From contig DASRFK010000068.1 in the NCBI GenBank assembly GCA_035651635.1, forward strand, positions 8,064-72,063: a stretch of DNA of 64,000 bases. Reading direction: 5' to 3'. The notes under the pieces are model-generated. The model was not told the origin of the DNA, did no database searches, and was given only the letters and a program-made list of their open reading frames with translations. Shown here piece by piece: positions 53,434-61,200 of the stretch (position 1 is the stretch's first letter; every line of letters starts with the position of its first letter). Position numbers and translations under genes: made by a program. This DNA is from JANXQE01 sp035651635. GTDB lineage: Bacteria; Verrucomicrobiota; Verrucomicrobiia; Limisphaerales; UBA8199.

Positions 53434-53760
53434 GGTAGGGACGGCGCGCTGCGCCGTCCGCGCCGCGTACAGCGGCGCAATGCCCCACTTGGATTTTGTC
53501 GGACGCACTATTCGCAACGCTGCCGCATAAATGCGGCGTTCCGAGCGCCGAGCGCATCTCGGGCGTGAATTCTACTGCGGCAAGCGCAACTTCCTTATAT
53601 CCCCGATCATAGTGAGACGCGGCCAACATTGCTAGAATGTGGCACCGTGCCCTAAACGCCGCATTTATGCGGCAGCGTGCCCGGAAGATCGTCCGCGCCC
53701 CTTCCACACTCATGGCGCCCTATAGGAAGCGGGCAGGGACCTCGCAGCGCAAGGTCCACC
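53434..53760. repeat. Degenerate family A element interrupted by another repeat
   Basis: The left end GGTAGGGACGGCGCGCTGCGCCGTCC (first part 53434-53453) plus GCGCCGCG and AGCGGCGCAA matches the left end of the 30197 element. About 250 bases later AAGCGGGCAGGGACCTCGC and AAGGTCC (53726-53758) resembles its right end. Between them lies an unrelated inverted-repeat element (53517-53678), so the older copy seems to have been split by an insertion. Confidence 0.55.
53517..53678. repeat. 162-bp element bounded by perfect 24-bp inverted repeats
   Basis: The 24-bp end at 53517-53540 (ACGCTGCCGC...GCGGCGTT) is the exact reverse complement of 53655-53678. Each end is itself nearly palindromic around GCCGCAT-AA-ATGCGGC. 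The 114-base interior has no coding frame of note. No clear target-site duplication is visible. This resembles a MITE-like or REPIN-like element, different from family A. Confidence 0.65.
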
Positions 53761-53812
53761 TAAAGACCCTGCCGAGTTGCGGCGCGCCAGCGATTCGATC
53801 ACACTAGGGCGG

Positions 53813-55273
53813 ATGCTCAATGAACTGACGCTCTCAGAATTGGGAGAAAAATTGGCTTCGCGCAAAGTGTCTTCGCGCGAGGCCACGCAACATTGTCTGG
53901 ACCGGATTCGGCAGGTCGATGGCCAAGTTCACGCGTTCATCAGCTGTGACGAGCAGGATGCGCTCGCCCAGGCTGACGCGGCCGATCAAAAGATTGCTGC
54001 GGGGCAACGAGCGCCCTTGCTCGGCATTCCCATTGCGACCAAAGATGTCATCGCCGTCAAAGGCCAACCGCTGACTTGCGGATCGAAGATCCTGGGCAAG
54101 TTCATCTCGCCCTACGACGCGACCGTCATTGAGAAGCTGCGGGCCGCAGGCGCTGTGATATTTGGCCGCTTGAATATGGACGAGTTTGCGATGGGCAGTT
54201 CCACCGAGAACTCCGCGTTTCACACTACGTCCAATCCCTGGGAGGTCTCGCGCATTCCGGGCGGTTCGTCCGGCGGATCGGCCGCCGCGGTAACCGCTGA
54301 TGAATGCATTGCCGCTTTGGGCTCGGATACTGGCGGCTCGGTCCGCCAACCCGCCGGCCTTTGCGGCTGTGTCGGGCTCAAGCCGTCCTATGGGCGAGTT
54401 TCGCGGTATGGACTGGTCGCATTCGCCTCATCGCTGGACCAGATCGGCTGCTTGACCAAAAACGTTCGCGATTCGGCAACACTGCTCGAGGTATTGAGCG
54501 GAGTCGACCATCGTGATTCGACCAGCGTGCCTCAACCGGTACCGTCTTATGCCGACAACCTGGTCCCCGAGCTCAAAGGCCTGCGCCTGGGATTGGCCAA
54601 GGAATACATGGTGGGAGGATTGGATCCGGAGGTCCGCAAGGCCGTAGATACCGCGGTGAAACAACTGGAAAAACTCGGGGCGGAAATCGTTGAGATCTCT
54701 CTGCCTCATACCGATTACGCGATTGCGACTTATTATATTATCGCCACAGCCGAAGCCAGCGCCAACCTGGCGCGTTTCGACGGCATACGTTACGGCGCGC
54801 GGGTCGACGGCGCCGATCCCATCGAACTCTATTGCAAAACACGAGGCGCAGGGTTTGGCGCGGAAGTGAAGCGCCGAATTCTTTTGGGCACTTATGTTTT
54901 GAGCAGTGGCTACTACGATGCCTACTATCTGCGAGCCCAAAAGGTTCGCACCCTGATCCGCAATGATTTCCTGAATGCGTTCGGAAGAATCGATGCGCTC
55001 GTTACGCCCACTTCCCCAACGCCCGCTTTCAAAATTGGCGACAAGGCTGACGACCCGCTGCAAATGTATCTCATGGATATCTACACGATCTCGGCAAATC
55101 TTGCGGGCTTGTGCGGAATCAGTGTGCCCTGCGGCTTTACAACTTCACCAAAGCTGCCAATCGGTCTCCAATTTCTGGGCAAACCCTTCGATGAGCAAGT
55201 CATCCTCCGTGCGGCGCATGCTTATGAGCAGTCGACGCCGTGGCATAATGAAAAGCCACTATTACCGAAGTAG
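53813..55273 (+). CDS. gatA: Asp-tRNA(Asn)/Glu-tRNA(Gln) amidotransferase subunit A
   Basis: The 486-residue amidase subunit frees ammonia from glutamine to convert Glu-tRNA(Gln) into Gln-tRNA(Gln). The Ser-cisSer-Lys triad is intact: Lys77 (GIPIATKDV), Ser152 (PGGSSGGSAAAV) and Ser176 (GSDTGGSVRQPA), at the same spacing as S. aureus GatA (79, 154, 178). The ATG at 53813 (MLNELTLSELGEKL) is the family start; the longer frame from 53777 is not needed. No gatB or gatC is in the window. The repeat pair just upstream leaves little room for a promoter. Confidence 0.95.
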   Translation: MLNELTLSELGEKLASRKVSSREATQHCLDRIRQVDGQVHAFISCDEQDALAQADAADQKIAAGQRAPLLGIPIATKDVIAVKGQPLTCGSKILGKFISPYDATVIEKLRAAGAVIFGRLNMDEFAMGSSTENSAFHTTSNPWEVSRIPGGSSGGSAAAVTADECIAALGSDTGGSVRQPAGLCGCVGLKPSYGRVSRYGLVAFASSLDQIGCLTKNVRDSATLLEVLSGVDHRDSTSVPQPVPSYADNLVPELKGLRLGLAKEYMVGGLDPEVRKAVDTAVKQLEKLGAEIVEISLPHTDYAIATYYIIATAEASANLARFDGIRYGARVDGADPIELYCKTRGAGFGAEVKRRILLGTYVLSSGYYDAYYLRAQKVRTLIRNDFLNAFGRIDALVTPTSPTPAFKIGDKADDPLQMYLMDIYTISANLAGLCGISVPCGFTTSPKLPIGLQFLGKPFDEQVILRAAHAYEQSTPWHNEKPLLPK

Positions 55274-55367
55274 CGCGCTGTTGTTCGGAGTCTCTTCTTC
55301 AGCCGGTCTGGTCTCACAGCTTGGCGCCGCATGCATTCAGCAGGAGGGGCCAAATCGTTCGTCCCAA

Positions 55368-55381
55368 CCGCCTGAAGGCGG
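55368..55381. repeat. Short hairpin (CCGCCT-GA-AGGCGG)
   Basis: A 6-bp stem followed by GACTCC. A similar hairpin flanked by GAGTC lies at 56454-56467 (CCGGCT-TC-AGCCGG). Both are in spacers and lack T-runs. Confidence 0.4.
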
Positions 55382-55407
55382 GACTCCGAGCCAAACGCGG
55401 TCCGCTT

Positions 55408-55863
55408 TTAGCGGGTCCAGCGCTCTTGAGAGCGGGTTCGGGCCGCTTTGCGGGCAGCCATCCTGCGGTTGGCCGAGCCACGTCGACGCGCCGCTGAGCG
55501 GGCTTGTCTTGAAAGGGCTTTGTGGGAGGCGGCGCTGTGGCCCTCTCGCTTCAACGCGTTCAGCCTCGCACGGGAACGGCTCCGGGAGGTCTTTTGAGCG
55601 CGCTGTCCTTTGCGATAGGCCGAAGCGGCACTTTTCCGGGTCTTGGCGGAAGCCTGTCCTTTACGTGGCGGGCGAAGTTTGACTCCCGCGCGCCGAGCCT
55701 TGGAGAGCCCAATCGCAATCGCCTGCTTGGCGGAACGCGCGCCGTGTTTGCCTTCGCGAATGTGGTGCATTTCCTCGCGCACGAATTCGCCGGCTTGGGT
55801 GGAGGCGGCTTTACCCTGGCGCCGGTCGCGGCGAGCCCGTTCTAGAGTTTGTTTTTCCGGCAT
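55408..55863 (-). CDS. Very basic DUF6496-like / histone-H1-like protein
   Basis: From the ATG at 55863 the product has 151 residues. The N-terminal part (FVREEMHHIREGKHGARSAKQAIAIGLSKARRAG) matches the short DUF6496 motif, in which a REGKH...SxKQAIAIGLS core is conserved. The rest is Ala, Arg, Lys and Ser repeats (KTSRSRSRARLNAL, RQARSAARRRGSANRR), typical of DNA-coating or nucleoid-associated tails. Net charge is strongly positive. Binding to DNA is inferred. The frame upstream to 56007 is not used because the domain begins right after this Met. Confidence 0.75.
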   Translation of the reverse strand: MPEKQTLERARRDRRQGKAASTQAGEFVREEMHHIREGKHGARSAKQAIAIGLSKARRAGVKLRPPRKGQASAKTRKSAASAYRKGQRAQKTSRSRSRARLNALKREGHSAASHKALSRQARSAARRRGSANRRMAARKAARTRSQERWTR

Positions 55864-56054
55864 GATTCCTTTGGTTACGTGCAAAACAACAGCTGTTCCA
55901 CACTCAATACGGTAGAAACCTCCGCCTGAGGTCTTCAATAGGGTGAATTGCTGCTCCAATTGTCCAGGTCTCTTGACCCCGCTTCCGGAAAAGCTACCAT
56001 CAGCCAAGCGGCCAATGACCTGAACTCAATGGTTCATTTCCTGGCCAACATTTT

Positions 56055-56438
56055 ATGGCGAATAAACAAATTATTAAGCCGGCCAAATCGGCGCCGGCAG
56101 TCGGTCCCTACAATCATGCGGTCCGCACCGGCGACTTGCTGTTCTGCGCCGGCCAGATCCCCATCGATCCGGCCACGGGAGATCTGGTTAAAGGCGATAT
56201 CAAGGTCCAAACCCAACGCGTGCTCGAGAATGTGAAAGTGATCCTCGACGATCAAAAACTGACTTTCGCGAATGTGGTCAAGAGCACGGTTTTCCTCACC
56301 AACCTGGCTGATTTCTCCGGGATGAACGAGGTCTATAGCAAGTATTTCACGACCGATTTTCCAGCGCGCTCGACCATCCAGGTCGCGGCGCTTCCAAAAG
56401 GGGCCAATGTTGAAATCGAAGTGATCGCTCATGTTTAA
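56055..56438 (+). CDS. ridA: RidA family reactive intermediate/imine deaminase
   Basis: The 127-residue protein has the full RidA pattern: VGPYNHAVRTGDLLFCAGQIPIDPATG at the start and FPARSTIQVAALPKGANVEIEVIA at the end. Arg105 is the catalytic residue that binds the carboxylate of 2-aminoacrylate. The trimeric enzyme hydrolyses reactive enamines and imines made by PLP enzymes such as threonine dehydratase, releasing ammonia. Size and motifs are standard. Confidence 0.95.
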   Translation: MANKQIIKPAKSAPAVGPYNHAVRTGDLLFCAGQIPIDPATGDLVKGDIKVQTQRVLENVKVILDDQKLTFANVVKSTVFLTNLADFSGMNEVYSKYFTTDFPARSTIQVAALPKGANVEIEVIAHV

Positions 56439-56453
56439 GCACGGTTCAGAGTC

Positions 56454-56467
56454 CCGGCTTCAGCCGG
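56454..56467. repeat. Short hairpin (CCGGCT-TC-AGCCGG)
   Basis: A 6-bp stem 16 bases after the ridA stop, followed by CCACAG. It lacks a T-run. ACCACGGATGAACCC and GACACGGATG nearby are remnants of another low-complexity spacer repeat. Confidence 0.4.
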
Positions 56468-56672
56468 CCACAGTAACCACGGATGAACCCTGATGGACAC
56501 GGATGCGACGGCACGGAATTGATTGCCGGGGTAATCGTTAGCTTCACCGAGCGGCAACAGATTAGTGGTTCGCGATTTCTGGTTCGGCCTGCTTTTATCG
56601 GTGTTCAGCTGTGGCCATCTTTGGTTTTATCTACTCGTCCGGCTTCAATCGCCAACCGATAATGAGATCTCT

Positions 56673-57149
56673 ATGAAAACCAAAAAAACCTGGCGCGAGA
56701 AACTTGCTGATAGCAAAGGGCTGCCAAAGGTTGCCAAGGTAACCGGGAAGATGAGCCGTCGTTGGGGTGAGGGCACGATGGTAGTGCCCGCCCCACTCGA
56801 AGTGGACGCGCTGATGAAGAAAGTACCAAAGGGCAGGTTGGCGACCATCAACGAGCTGCGCGCAGCTCTGGCGGCTAAACATCATGTCACCTTTGCCTGC
56901 CCGATCACGACTGGTATTTTTGCATGGATTGCCGCTCATGCAGCGCAGGAAGCCGAGGCAGCCGGGGCAAAGCGCATCACCCCGTACTGGCGCACGCTCA
57001 AGAACCGCGGCGAATTAAATCCCAAGTACCCGGGGGGCATCGCACAAATCATGAAGCGGCTCAAGGCCGAAGGCCACGAGGTGGTGCAGCGCGGCAAACG
57101 AACCTTTGTTGACGAGTATCAAAAAGTCCTTTTCAAAAGTCTCCGTTGA
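56673..57149 (+). CDS. MGMT-like (methylated-DNA-protein-cysteine methyltransferase fold) family protein
   Basis: From the ATG at 56673 the product has 158 residues. KVPKGRLATINELRAALAAKHHVTFACPITTGIFAWIAAHAA resembles the DNA-binding domain of O6-alkylguanine transferases, but the alkyl-accepting PCHR motif is replaced by CPITTG; Cys76 sits where the acceptor would be. The rest (ITPYWRTLKNRGELNPKYPGG) is conserved in a widespread family of uncharacterised proteins annotated as MGMT-like. A role in nucleic-acid repair or alkylation sensing is inferred. The upstream frame from 56565 is not needed. Confidence 0.7.
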   Translation: MKTKKTWREKLADSKGLPKVAKVTGKMSRRWGEGTMVVPAPLEVDALMKKVPKGRLATINELRAALAAKHHVTFACPITTGIFAWIAAHAAQEAEAAGAKRITPYWRTLKNRGELNPKYPGGIAQIMKRLKAEGHEVVQRGKRTFVDEYQKVLFKSLR

Positions 57150-57207
57150 ATCGAACCGGTGCAACCGCTCGAAGGCCGGTTATTATCTCGCGACAAACCC
57201 ATAAACG

Positions 57208-58602
57208 ATGACTGATGTCTCCTATCTCATTGCTGGGCTGCTAGTCGGTGGGGGCGTGGGTCTCTCAATCGGGTGGGCCGTCTGGCGAAGTCGCGGATCC
57301 GGAAGCGACGCTCGGCTGGAAGCTGAATTAAGGCAACAACTCGCTAAAAAGGAAGCAGACCTTAGCGCACTTCGTCCGCAGCTCGCCGAGGCTAACCAAG
57401 CACGCGCTGTGGCTGAGGCGAGCCACGAGGCGGCCAAACGCTTGGCTTCGGAGCAAGGGCTGCTGCACGACAAAGCCATGCAGGAAACCAAGGAGACCCA
57501 GCAGAAAGCCTTGGCTGACCTGCGGGAGGCCTTTAAAGCCTTGAGCTCCGACGCGCTTAAACAAACCGCGCCTGAATTTCTGCGCCTGGCCAACGAGACG
57601 CTCTCCAGGTTCCAGGAGTCGGCTAAAGGCGACCTTGAAAAGCGCCAGGAGTCGATCAAGACACTGGTCAAGCCTCTTGAAGAACAACTGAAGATTTACC
57701 AGCAGCGGCTGCAGCAGAGTGAGTCGGCACAGTCGACCACGTTGGGCGAAGTTAAGAAGCAACTCGAGACGCTGGCGAATCAAAGCCAGGCGCTGGCTCA
57801 GGAAACGCAACAGTTTCGGGTCGTGCTCAAGTCCAACCAGGCCCGTGGCCGCTGGGGAGAGGAAACCCTGCGTCGCGTGGTGGAAGCTGCCGGGATGAGC
57901 GCGCATTGCGATTTTACCGAGCAGACTATGGCCGGAGACGGCAAGCCGGACCTGGTGGTGCGCTTGCCTGGAGAGCGGCTGATCATTGTCGACGCCAAGG
58001 TGCCGGATCTGGATTTCCTTGGCGCGCTGGAATCGGCAGACCCGGCCAAGCGCACGGAATCGCTAGCCCTGCACGCCGCCAAGCTCAAGACGACCATCAA
58101 AGCCCTGGCGGAGCGCGATTACCCGGCGCAATTTCCAAATGCCCTGGATTATGTCGTTCTTTTTCTACCCGCCGAGTCGCTTTTCAGCGCCGCACTCGAA
58201 GGAGACCGGGATTTGATCGTTTGGGCGGCGACGCGCCGGATTTTGCTGGCTACGCCCGCTTCGCTAATCGCCTTGCTGCGCTCGGTGAGCGTGAGCTGGC
58301 AACAACACGCGCAAACGGAAAATGCGCAAAAAATCGCCGAAGCGGCGCGGGAATTCTATTCGCGCGTCGTCACCTTTAGCCGCCATTTCGACAGGATTAG
58401 AGCCGGCCTGGAAGATGCCAACGCCGCCTTCAATGATGCCGCGGCGAGCTTTCAGTCGCGGGTCCGTCCGGCCGGTGAGCGGTTGGCCGACCTCGGCGGA
58501 GGGATCGAAGGCAAGGATTTGCCAGAGATTCCGCTGTTGGACAATGCGCCGCGATTACCTTTTCCAAAGACGGAACCGGCCAGGCCGGCAGCCCTTCCAT
58601 AA
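57208..58602 (+). CDS. rmuC: RmuC family DNA recombination-limiting protein
   Basis: The 464-residue protein has one N-terminal membrane helix (~5-25), a long coiled-coil (~35-215) and a PD-(D/E)xK nuclease-like domain (~215-400) with RGRWGEETLRRVVEAAGM, FTEQTM, PDLVVRLPGERLIIVDAKVPD and ATRRILLATPASLIALLRSVS. RmuC limits inversion at short inverted repeats, which is notable in a genome with this many palindromes. The gene starts 58 bases after the MGMT-like gene and may be co-transcribed. Confidence 0.92.
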   Translation: MTDVSYLIAGLLVGGGVGLSIGWAVWRSRGSGSDARLEAELRQQLAKKEADLSALRPQLAEANQARAVAEASHEAAKRLASEQGLLHDKAMQETKETQQKALADLREAFKALSSDALKQTAPEFLRLANETLSRFQESAKGDLEKRQESIKTLVKPLEEQLKIYQQRLQQSESAQSTTLGEVKKQLETLANQSQALAQETQQFRVVLKSNQARGRWGEETLRRVVEAAGMSAHCDFTEQTMAGDGKPDLVVRLPGERLIIVDAKVPDLDFLGALESADPAKRTESLALHAAKLKTTIKALAERDYPAQFPNALDYVVLFLPAESLFSAALEGDRDLIVWAATRRILLATPASLIALLRSVSVSWQQHAQTENAQKIAEAAREFYSRVVTFSRHFDRIRAGLEDANAAFNDAAASFQSRVRPAGERLADLGGGIEGKDLPEIPLLDNAPRLPFPKTEPARPAALP

Positions 58603-58622
58603 AAGCCCTTTTGGCTTCTTTT
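58603..58622 (+). terminator. Possible rho-independent terminator of rmuC
   Basis: AAGCC-CTTTT-GGCTT is followed by CTTTT, starting directly at the rmuC stop. The stem is short (5 bp) but the T-rich tail and place fit. Confidence 0.45.
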
Positions 58623-58700
58623 AAGGTCACACCGCGTCACAGTTTGCCACGACGGCGTCGGAGCGATTTCCGGGACTGCTTTGCGGCGGAGTGAAACTTC

Positions 58701-59807
58701 TCAGCGCCGGTCGACGTACTTTTGCATCGCCTCCTCCTGTCGCTCGATCGATTCAACTAGTTTGAATTGAGTCCGGCAGCGATCCAGGTTGTGGGACGGT
58801 CGATGGATGCGGAAATAAGTGTCGCCGCTGAGGAAATCAGTTAGGAAGCGAATGCCGATTTCAAACGTAATGAGCTTGCCGGAGAAAGCGATGTGGGCCT
58901 TCTCGGCTTTGGTAAGGAATTGCGCGGCGGTGGACAAGTATCCATCGGCGAGCTTCTTAAACATGGGCATCTGCATTTTGACCTTGGACAGGTCCAACTC
59001 GTCTTCGAGAGTGGGACTGGTGGTGGTTCGGACCATGTCTCCGAAATCGTAAAGAGCGCAACCCGGCATCACGGTGTCCAGGTCGACAATGCACATGGCC
59101 TCGCCGGTCAGCACGTCCAACATCACGTTGTTGAACTTGGTATCGTTGTGGGTAACGCGTTCGGGGATCCGACCTTTGGCCATCGCATCGAGAATCACGT
59201 CGACAATCGGCTCGTGCTTGAGGGCAAAGTCAATTTCGGCTTTGGCGTCTTTGGCTCGGTTGTAATGATCTCGCTCGATCGCATGTTGCAGCGCCCCAAA
59301 CCGGCGGCGCGTGTGATGGAAAAACGGGATGGTCTCGAACAGGCGCTCCCCGGGCAAATCCACCAGCAATTGTTGGAATTCCCCAAACGCCCGGCCGGCT
59401 TGAAAAGCCTGGTCGGGTGACTGCACCGCTTCATACGTTTCGACGCCTTCGACGAAGACAAAAGTGCGCCAGACTTCGCTGTCTCCGTTCTGGTAAAAGG
59501 ATTTGCCATCGCGCGTCGGGATCACCACCAGCGAGCGGCGGGTCGCGTCGCGCACACTGCGCGTTTCCTGTTTCTTGCGGAGGTGCGTTGTCACTCGCAT
59601 CACGTTTTTCATCACCGCCGCCGGATTTTTGAAAACGTTCCGGTTAATCTTCTGGTGGATATATCGTACCCGCGTGCCGCCCTGGTCATAGGTCGCCGTG
59701 TACGTTTCGTTGATATGGCCGATCTTGAGCGTCTCAGCGTGAAGAATCTCTCCGTAAATCTGAAACTTCTTCGAAATCTCCTGAAGCTGTTTTTCCTGGT
59801 AAGCCAT
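58701..59807 (-). CDS. Aminoglycoside phosphotransferase-fold kinase, N-acetylhexosamine kinase-like
   Basis: The 368-residue protein has the APH/choline-kinase fold: the N-lobe INETYTATYDQGG...YIHQKINRNVFKNP binds ATP, the catalytic loop VTHNDTKFNNVM holds Asp222 and Asn227, and IVDLDTVMPG supplies metal-binding Asp242/Asp244. LYDFGDMVRT and SHNLDRCRTQFKLV near the end are shared with NahK-like anomeric N-acetylhexosamine 1-kinases. Substrate is likely a sugar such as GlcNAc or GalNAc, inferred. The gene faces rmuC convergently. Confidence 0.85.
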   Translation of the reverse strand: MAYQEKQLQEISKKFQIYGEILHAETLKIGHINETYTATYDQGGTRVRYIHQKINRNVFKNPAAVMKNVMRVTTHLRKKQETRSVRDATRRSLVVIPTRDGKSFYQNGDSEVWRTFVFVEGVETYEAVQSPDQAFQAGRAFGEFQQLLVDLPGERLFETIPFFHHTRRRFGALQHAIERDHYNRAKDAKAEIDFALKHEPIVDVILDAMAKGRIPERVTHNDTKFNNVMLDVLTGEAMCIVDLDTVMPGCALYDFGDMVRTTTSPTLEDELDLSKVKMQMPMFKKLADGYLSTAAQFLTKAEKAHIAFSGKLITFEIGIRFLTDFLSGDTYFRIHRPSHNLDRCRTQFKLVESIERQEEAMQKYVDRR

Positions 59808-59956
59808 AACCGATTAGCCTCCGAGAGTGGCGCTTTCTGAGAGGGCTGGCAATCCGTATTAACACAGATAAGCCCGGTCAGCTGAACAGGCTGAACGAAG
59901 TCCCCTAGTTGTCCGCCCGACCTAGCCAGAGAACGGCGATGCGACACCGCGCCTAA

Positions 59957-60385
59957 TTATAATTCATCGGAGAGTTCCCCGTGTTTATGCTCCGGATTGG
60001 GAATTAGCTTCTGGTTGCGGCAGTCCACCACCCAATCCAGATCTTCCAAAGGGATCTGGCCCACAATATTAGGCAGCGCATCGGGGACCTCCACCACATC
60101 GAATCGACCGGTACGACCTTGAATCTCCAATGACACAGGTGCAAACACCCGTCTGGTTTCGGACCGGGCAGACATTGTCCGAGAACGGATTTCGCCGACT
60201 GGCCGGAGACCTAACTCACGAATGATTGAAGCCCTCAAGTAAAACTTCACCGCACCGGTGTCCACCAAGGCGTCGGTTTCGATCACTCGCGGTTGCTCCG
60301 TGCGAGCGCCGACTGCGACCAGCTCGGCATCGAGCCAGTTCTCAACCCGAATTTTCGTCCTGACCTTTCCCATACCTTTTGGCAT
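59957..60385 (-). CDS. Retropepsin-like (clan AA) aspartic protease domain protein
   Basis: The 142-residue protein has the clan AA signature ALVDTGAVKFYL with catalytic Asp42-Thr-Gly, followed by a RSRTMSARSETRRVFAPVSLEI strand pair and the typical NIVGQIPLEDLDWVVDCRNQKLIPNPEH ending, which resembles the second hydrophobic-Gly motif. As one Asp is present, activity would need a dimer. The true start may be Met5 (GMGKVRTKIRV). Bacterial stand-alone copies have unknown substrates. It is divergent from the toxin-antitoxin pair, 157 bases away. Confidence 0.82.
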   Translation of the reverse strand: MPKGMGKVRTKIRVENWLDAELVAVGARTEQPRVIETDALVDTGAVKFYLRASIIRELGLRPVGEIRSRTMSARSETRRVFAPVSLEIQGRTGRFDVVEVPDALPNIVGQIPLEDLDWVVDCRNQKLIPNPEHKHGELSDEL

Positions 60386-60480
60386 ATTCCAAACCTAGTT
60401 CTATTTATCGAAGTTGGCAATTAAGGTCAAACATTCTTATTCCCGCTTACATTTGACGGGCGGAACATGCCAAGGTGATA

Positions 60481-60495
60481 CGGTTGCTGCAACCG
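60481..60495. promoter_or_regulatory. 15-bp perfect palindrome, putative antitoxin operator
   Basis: CGGTTGC-T-GCAACCG lies just upstream of the candidate promoter for the ribbon-helix-helix antitoxin. Such antitoxins bind palindromes at their own promoter. It is also within the divergent spacer with the aspartic protease gene. Confidence 0.5.
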
Positions 60496-60506
60496 GTGAG
60501 CGGCCC

Positions 60507-60535
60507 TTGACGTAAGTCCGCAGGCGCTGTAAACA
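60507..60535 (+). promoter_or_regulatory. Candidate sigma-70 promoter, possibly leaderless, for the toxin-antitoxin pair
   Basis: TTGACG (60507-60512), a 17-base spacer and TAAACA (60530-60535). Transcription would begin around 60541-60543, at the antitoxin ATG (60543), which has no ribosome binding site upstream. A leaderless mRNA would fit. Confidence 0.45.
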
Positions 60536-60542
60536 AAACCGT

Positions 60543-60791
60543 ATGACACAAGTCATTTCAGTTCGAATACCTGCCCAGAAAGTAGCGGCGATTGACCGGC
60601 GGGCGGCGGACGAGGGACTCGATCGCACTAAGTATCTATTGAAACTGGTGGAGCAGGATTTAGCTCAGCGCAATCGTCGCCTGAAGCGACGTTTCGCCAG
60701 TAGCCACCTGCTGGGCAAATTCCACTCGCGCGGGAGTTCCAACGCTGAAATTCGGAGGGCGCTTAAGTCGCGTTGTGACGAAGATCGCTGA
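60543..60791 (+). CDS. Ribbon-helix-helix antitoxin, VapB-like
   Basis: The 82-residue protein has an Arc/MetJ ribbon-helix-helix at the N-terminus: strand MTQVISVRIPAQKVAAID, helix RRAADEGLDRTKYLLKLVEQDLAQ. The basic C-terminal part (RNRRLKRRF, EIRRALKSRCDED) would bind the toxin. The next gene starts 16 bases before this one ends, a classic antitoxin-toxin overlap. Together with the PIN protein it forms a VapBC-type module. The palindrome upstream may be its operator. Confidence 0.85.
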   Translation: MTQVISVRIPAQKVAAIDRRAADEGLDRTKYLLKLVEQDLAQRNRRLKRRFASSHLLGKFHSRGSSNAEIRRALKSRCDEDR

Positions 60792-61176
60792 TTCCGGCTT
60801 ACTTATCGCGGCGCTGGACCCACGAGACGGACACCACGCCTGGGCCGCGCGTGTGCTGAAACAGCAGGAACCACCCTGGCTGGTTTGCGAAGCGGTACTG
60901 GCAGAAGTATCAGCCAGTATCGGAACACCTGAACCCGTTTTGGAGATGCTCCGCGTTGGTGATCTGGAGATTGGGTTCGGTTTGGCGCAAAACCGCTCGG
61001 AAGTGTTCGCCTTGGCCCGAAAATACCGAGACCAAGGAATGGATTTGGCGGACGCCTGCGTTGTCAGAATGAGTGAACTCTTCGATAAGGCCATTGTGTA
61101 CACGGTTGATCGAAGGGACTTCATGGTCTACCGGAGGAAAAGACGGCAACGAATCCCCTGTGAATTCCCTCGCTAG
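60775..61176 (+). CDS. PIN domain RNase toxin, VapC-like
   Basis: The 133-residue protein has the PIN-domain acidic residues: Asp6 (IADSGLLIAAL), Glu44 (LAEVSASIG), Asp93 (MDLADACVV) and Asp112 (YTVDRRDF). These bind Mg2+ and cleave RNA, often tRNA or rRNA in VapC toxins. The start is GTG at 60775, overlapping the antitoxin gene by 17 bases. A basic tail (YRRKRRQR) could bind RNA. Confidence 0.9.
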   Translation: MTKIADSGLLIAALDPRDGHHAWAARVLKQQEPPWLVCEAVLAEVSASIGTPEPVLEMLRVGDLEIGFGLAQNRSEVFALARKYRDQGMDLADACVVRMSELFDKAIVYTVDRRDFMVYRRKRRQRIPCEFPR

Positions 61177-61200
61177 CGTTGCCGCCAGCGCAAAAGGCCG

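Noticed and set aside
52282..53517. 411-codon minus-strand frame opposite the HEAT gene
   Set aside because: Ser/Arg-rich antisense translation produced by helical repeats rich in Ala and Leu.
53420..53812. Start of gatA at 53777
   Set aside because: The family N-terminus begins at the ATG at 53813; upstream residues read across repeat remnants.
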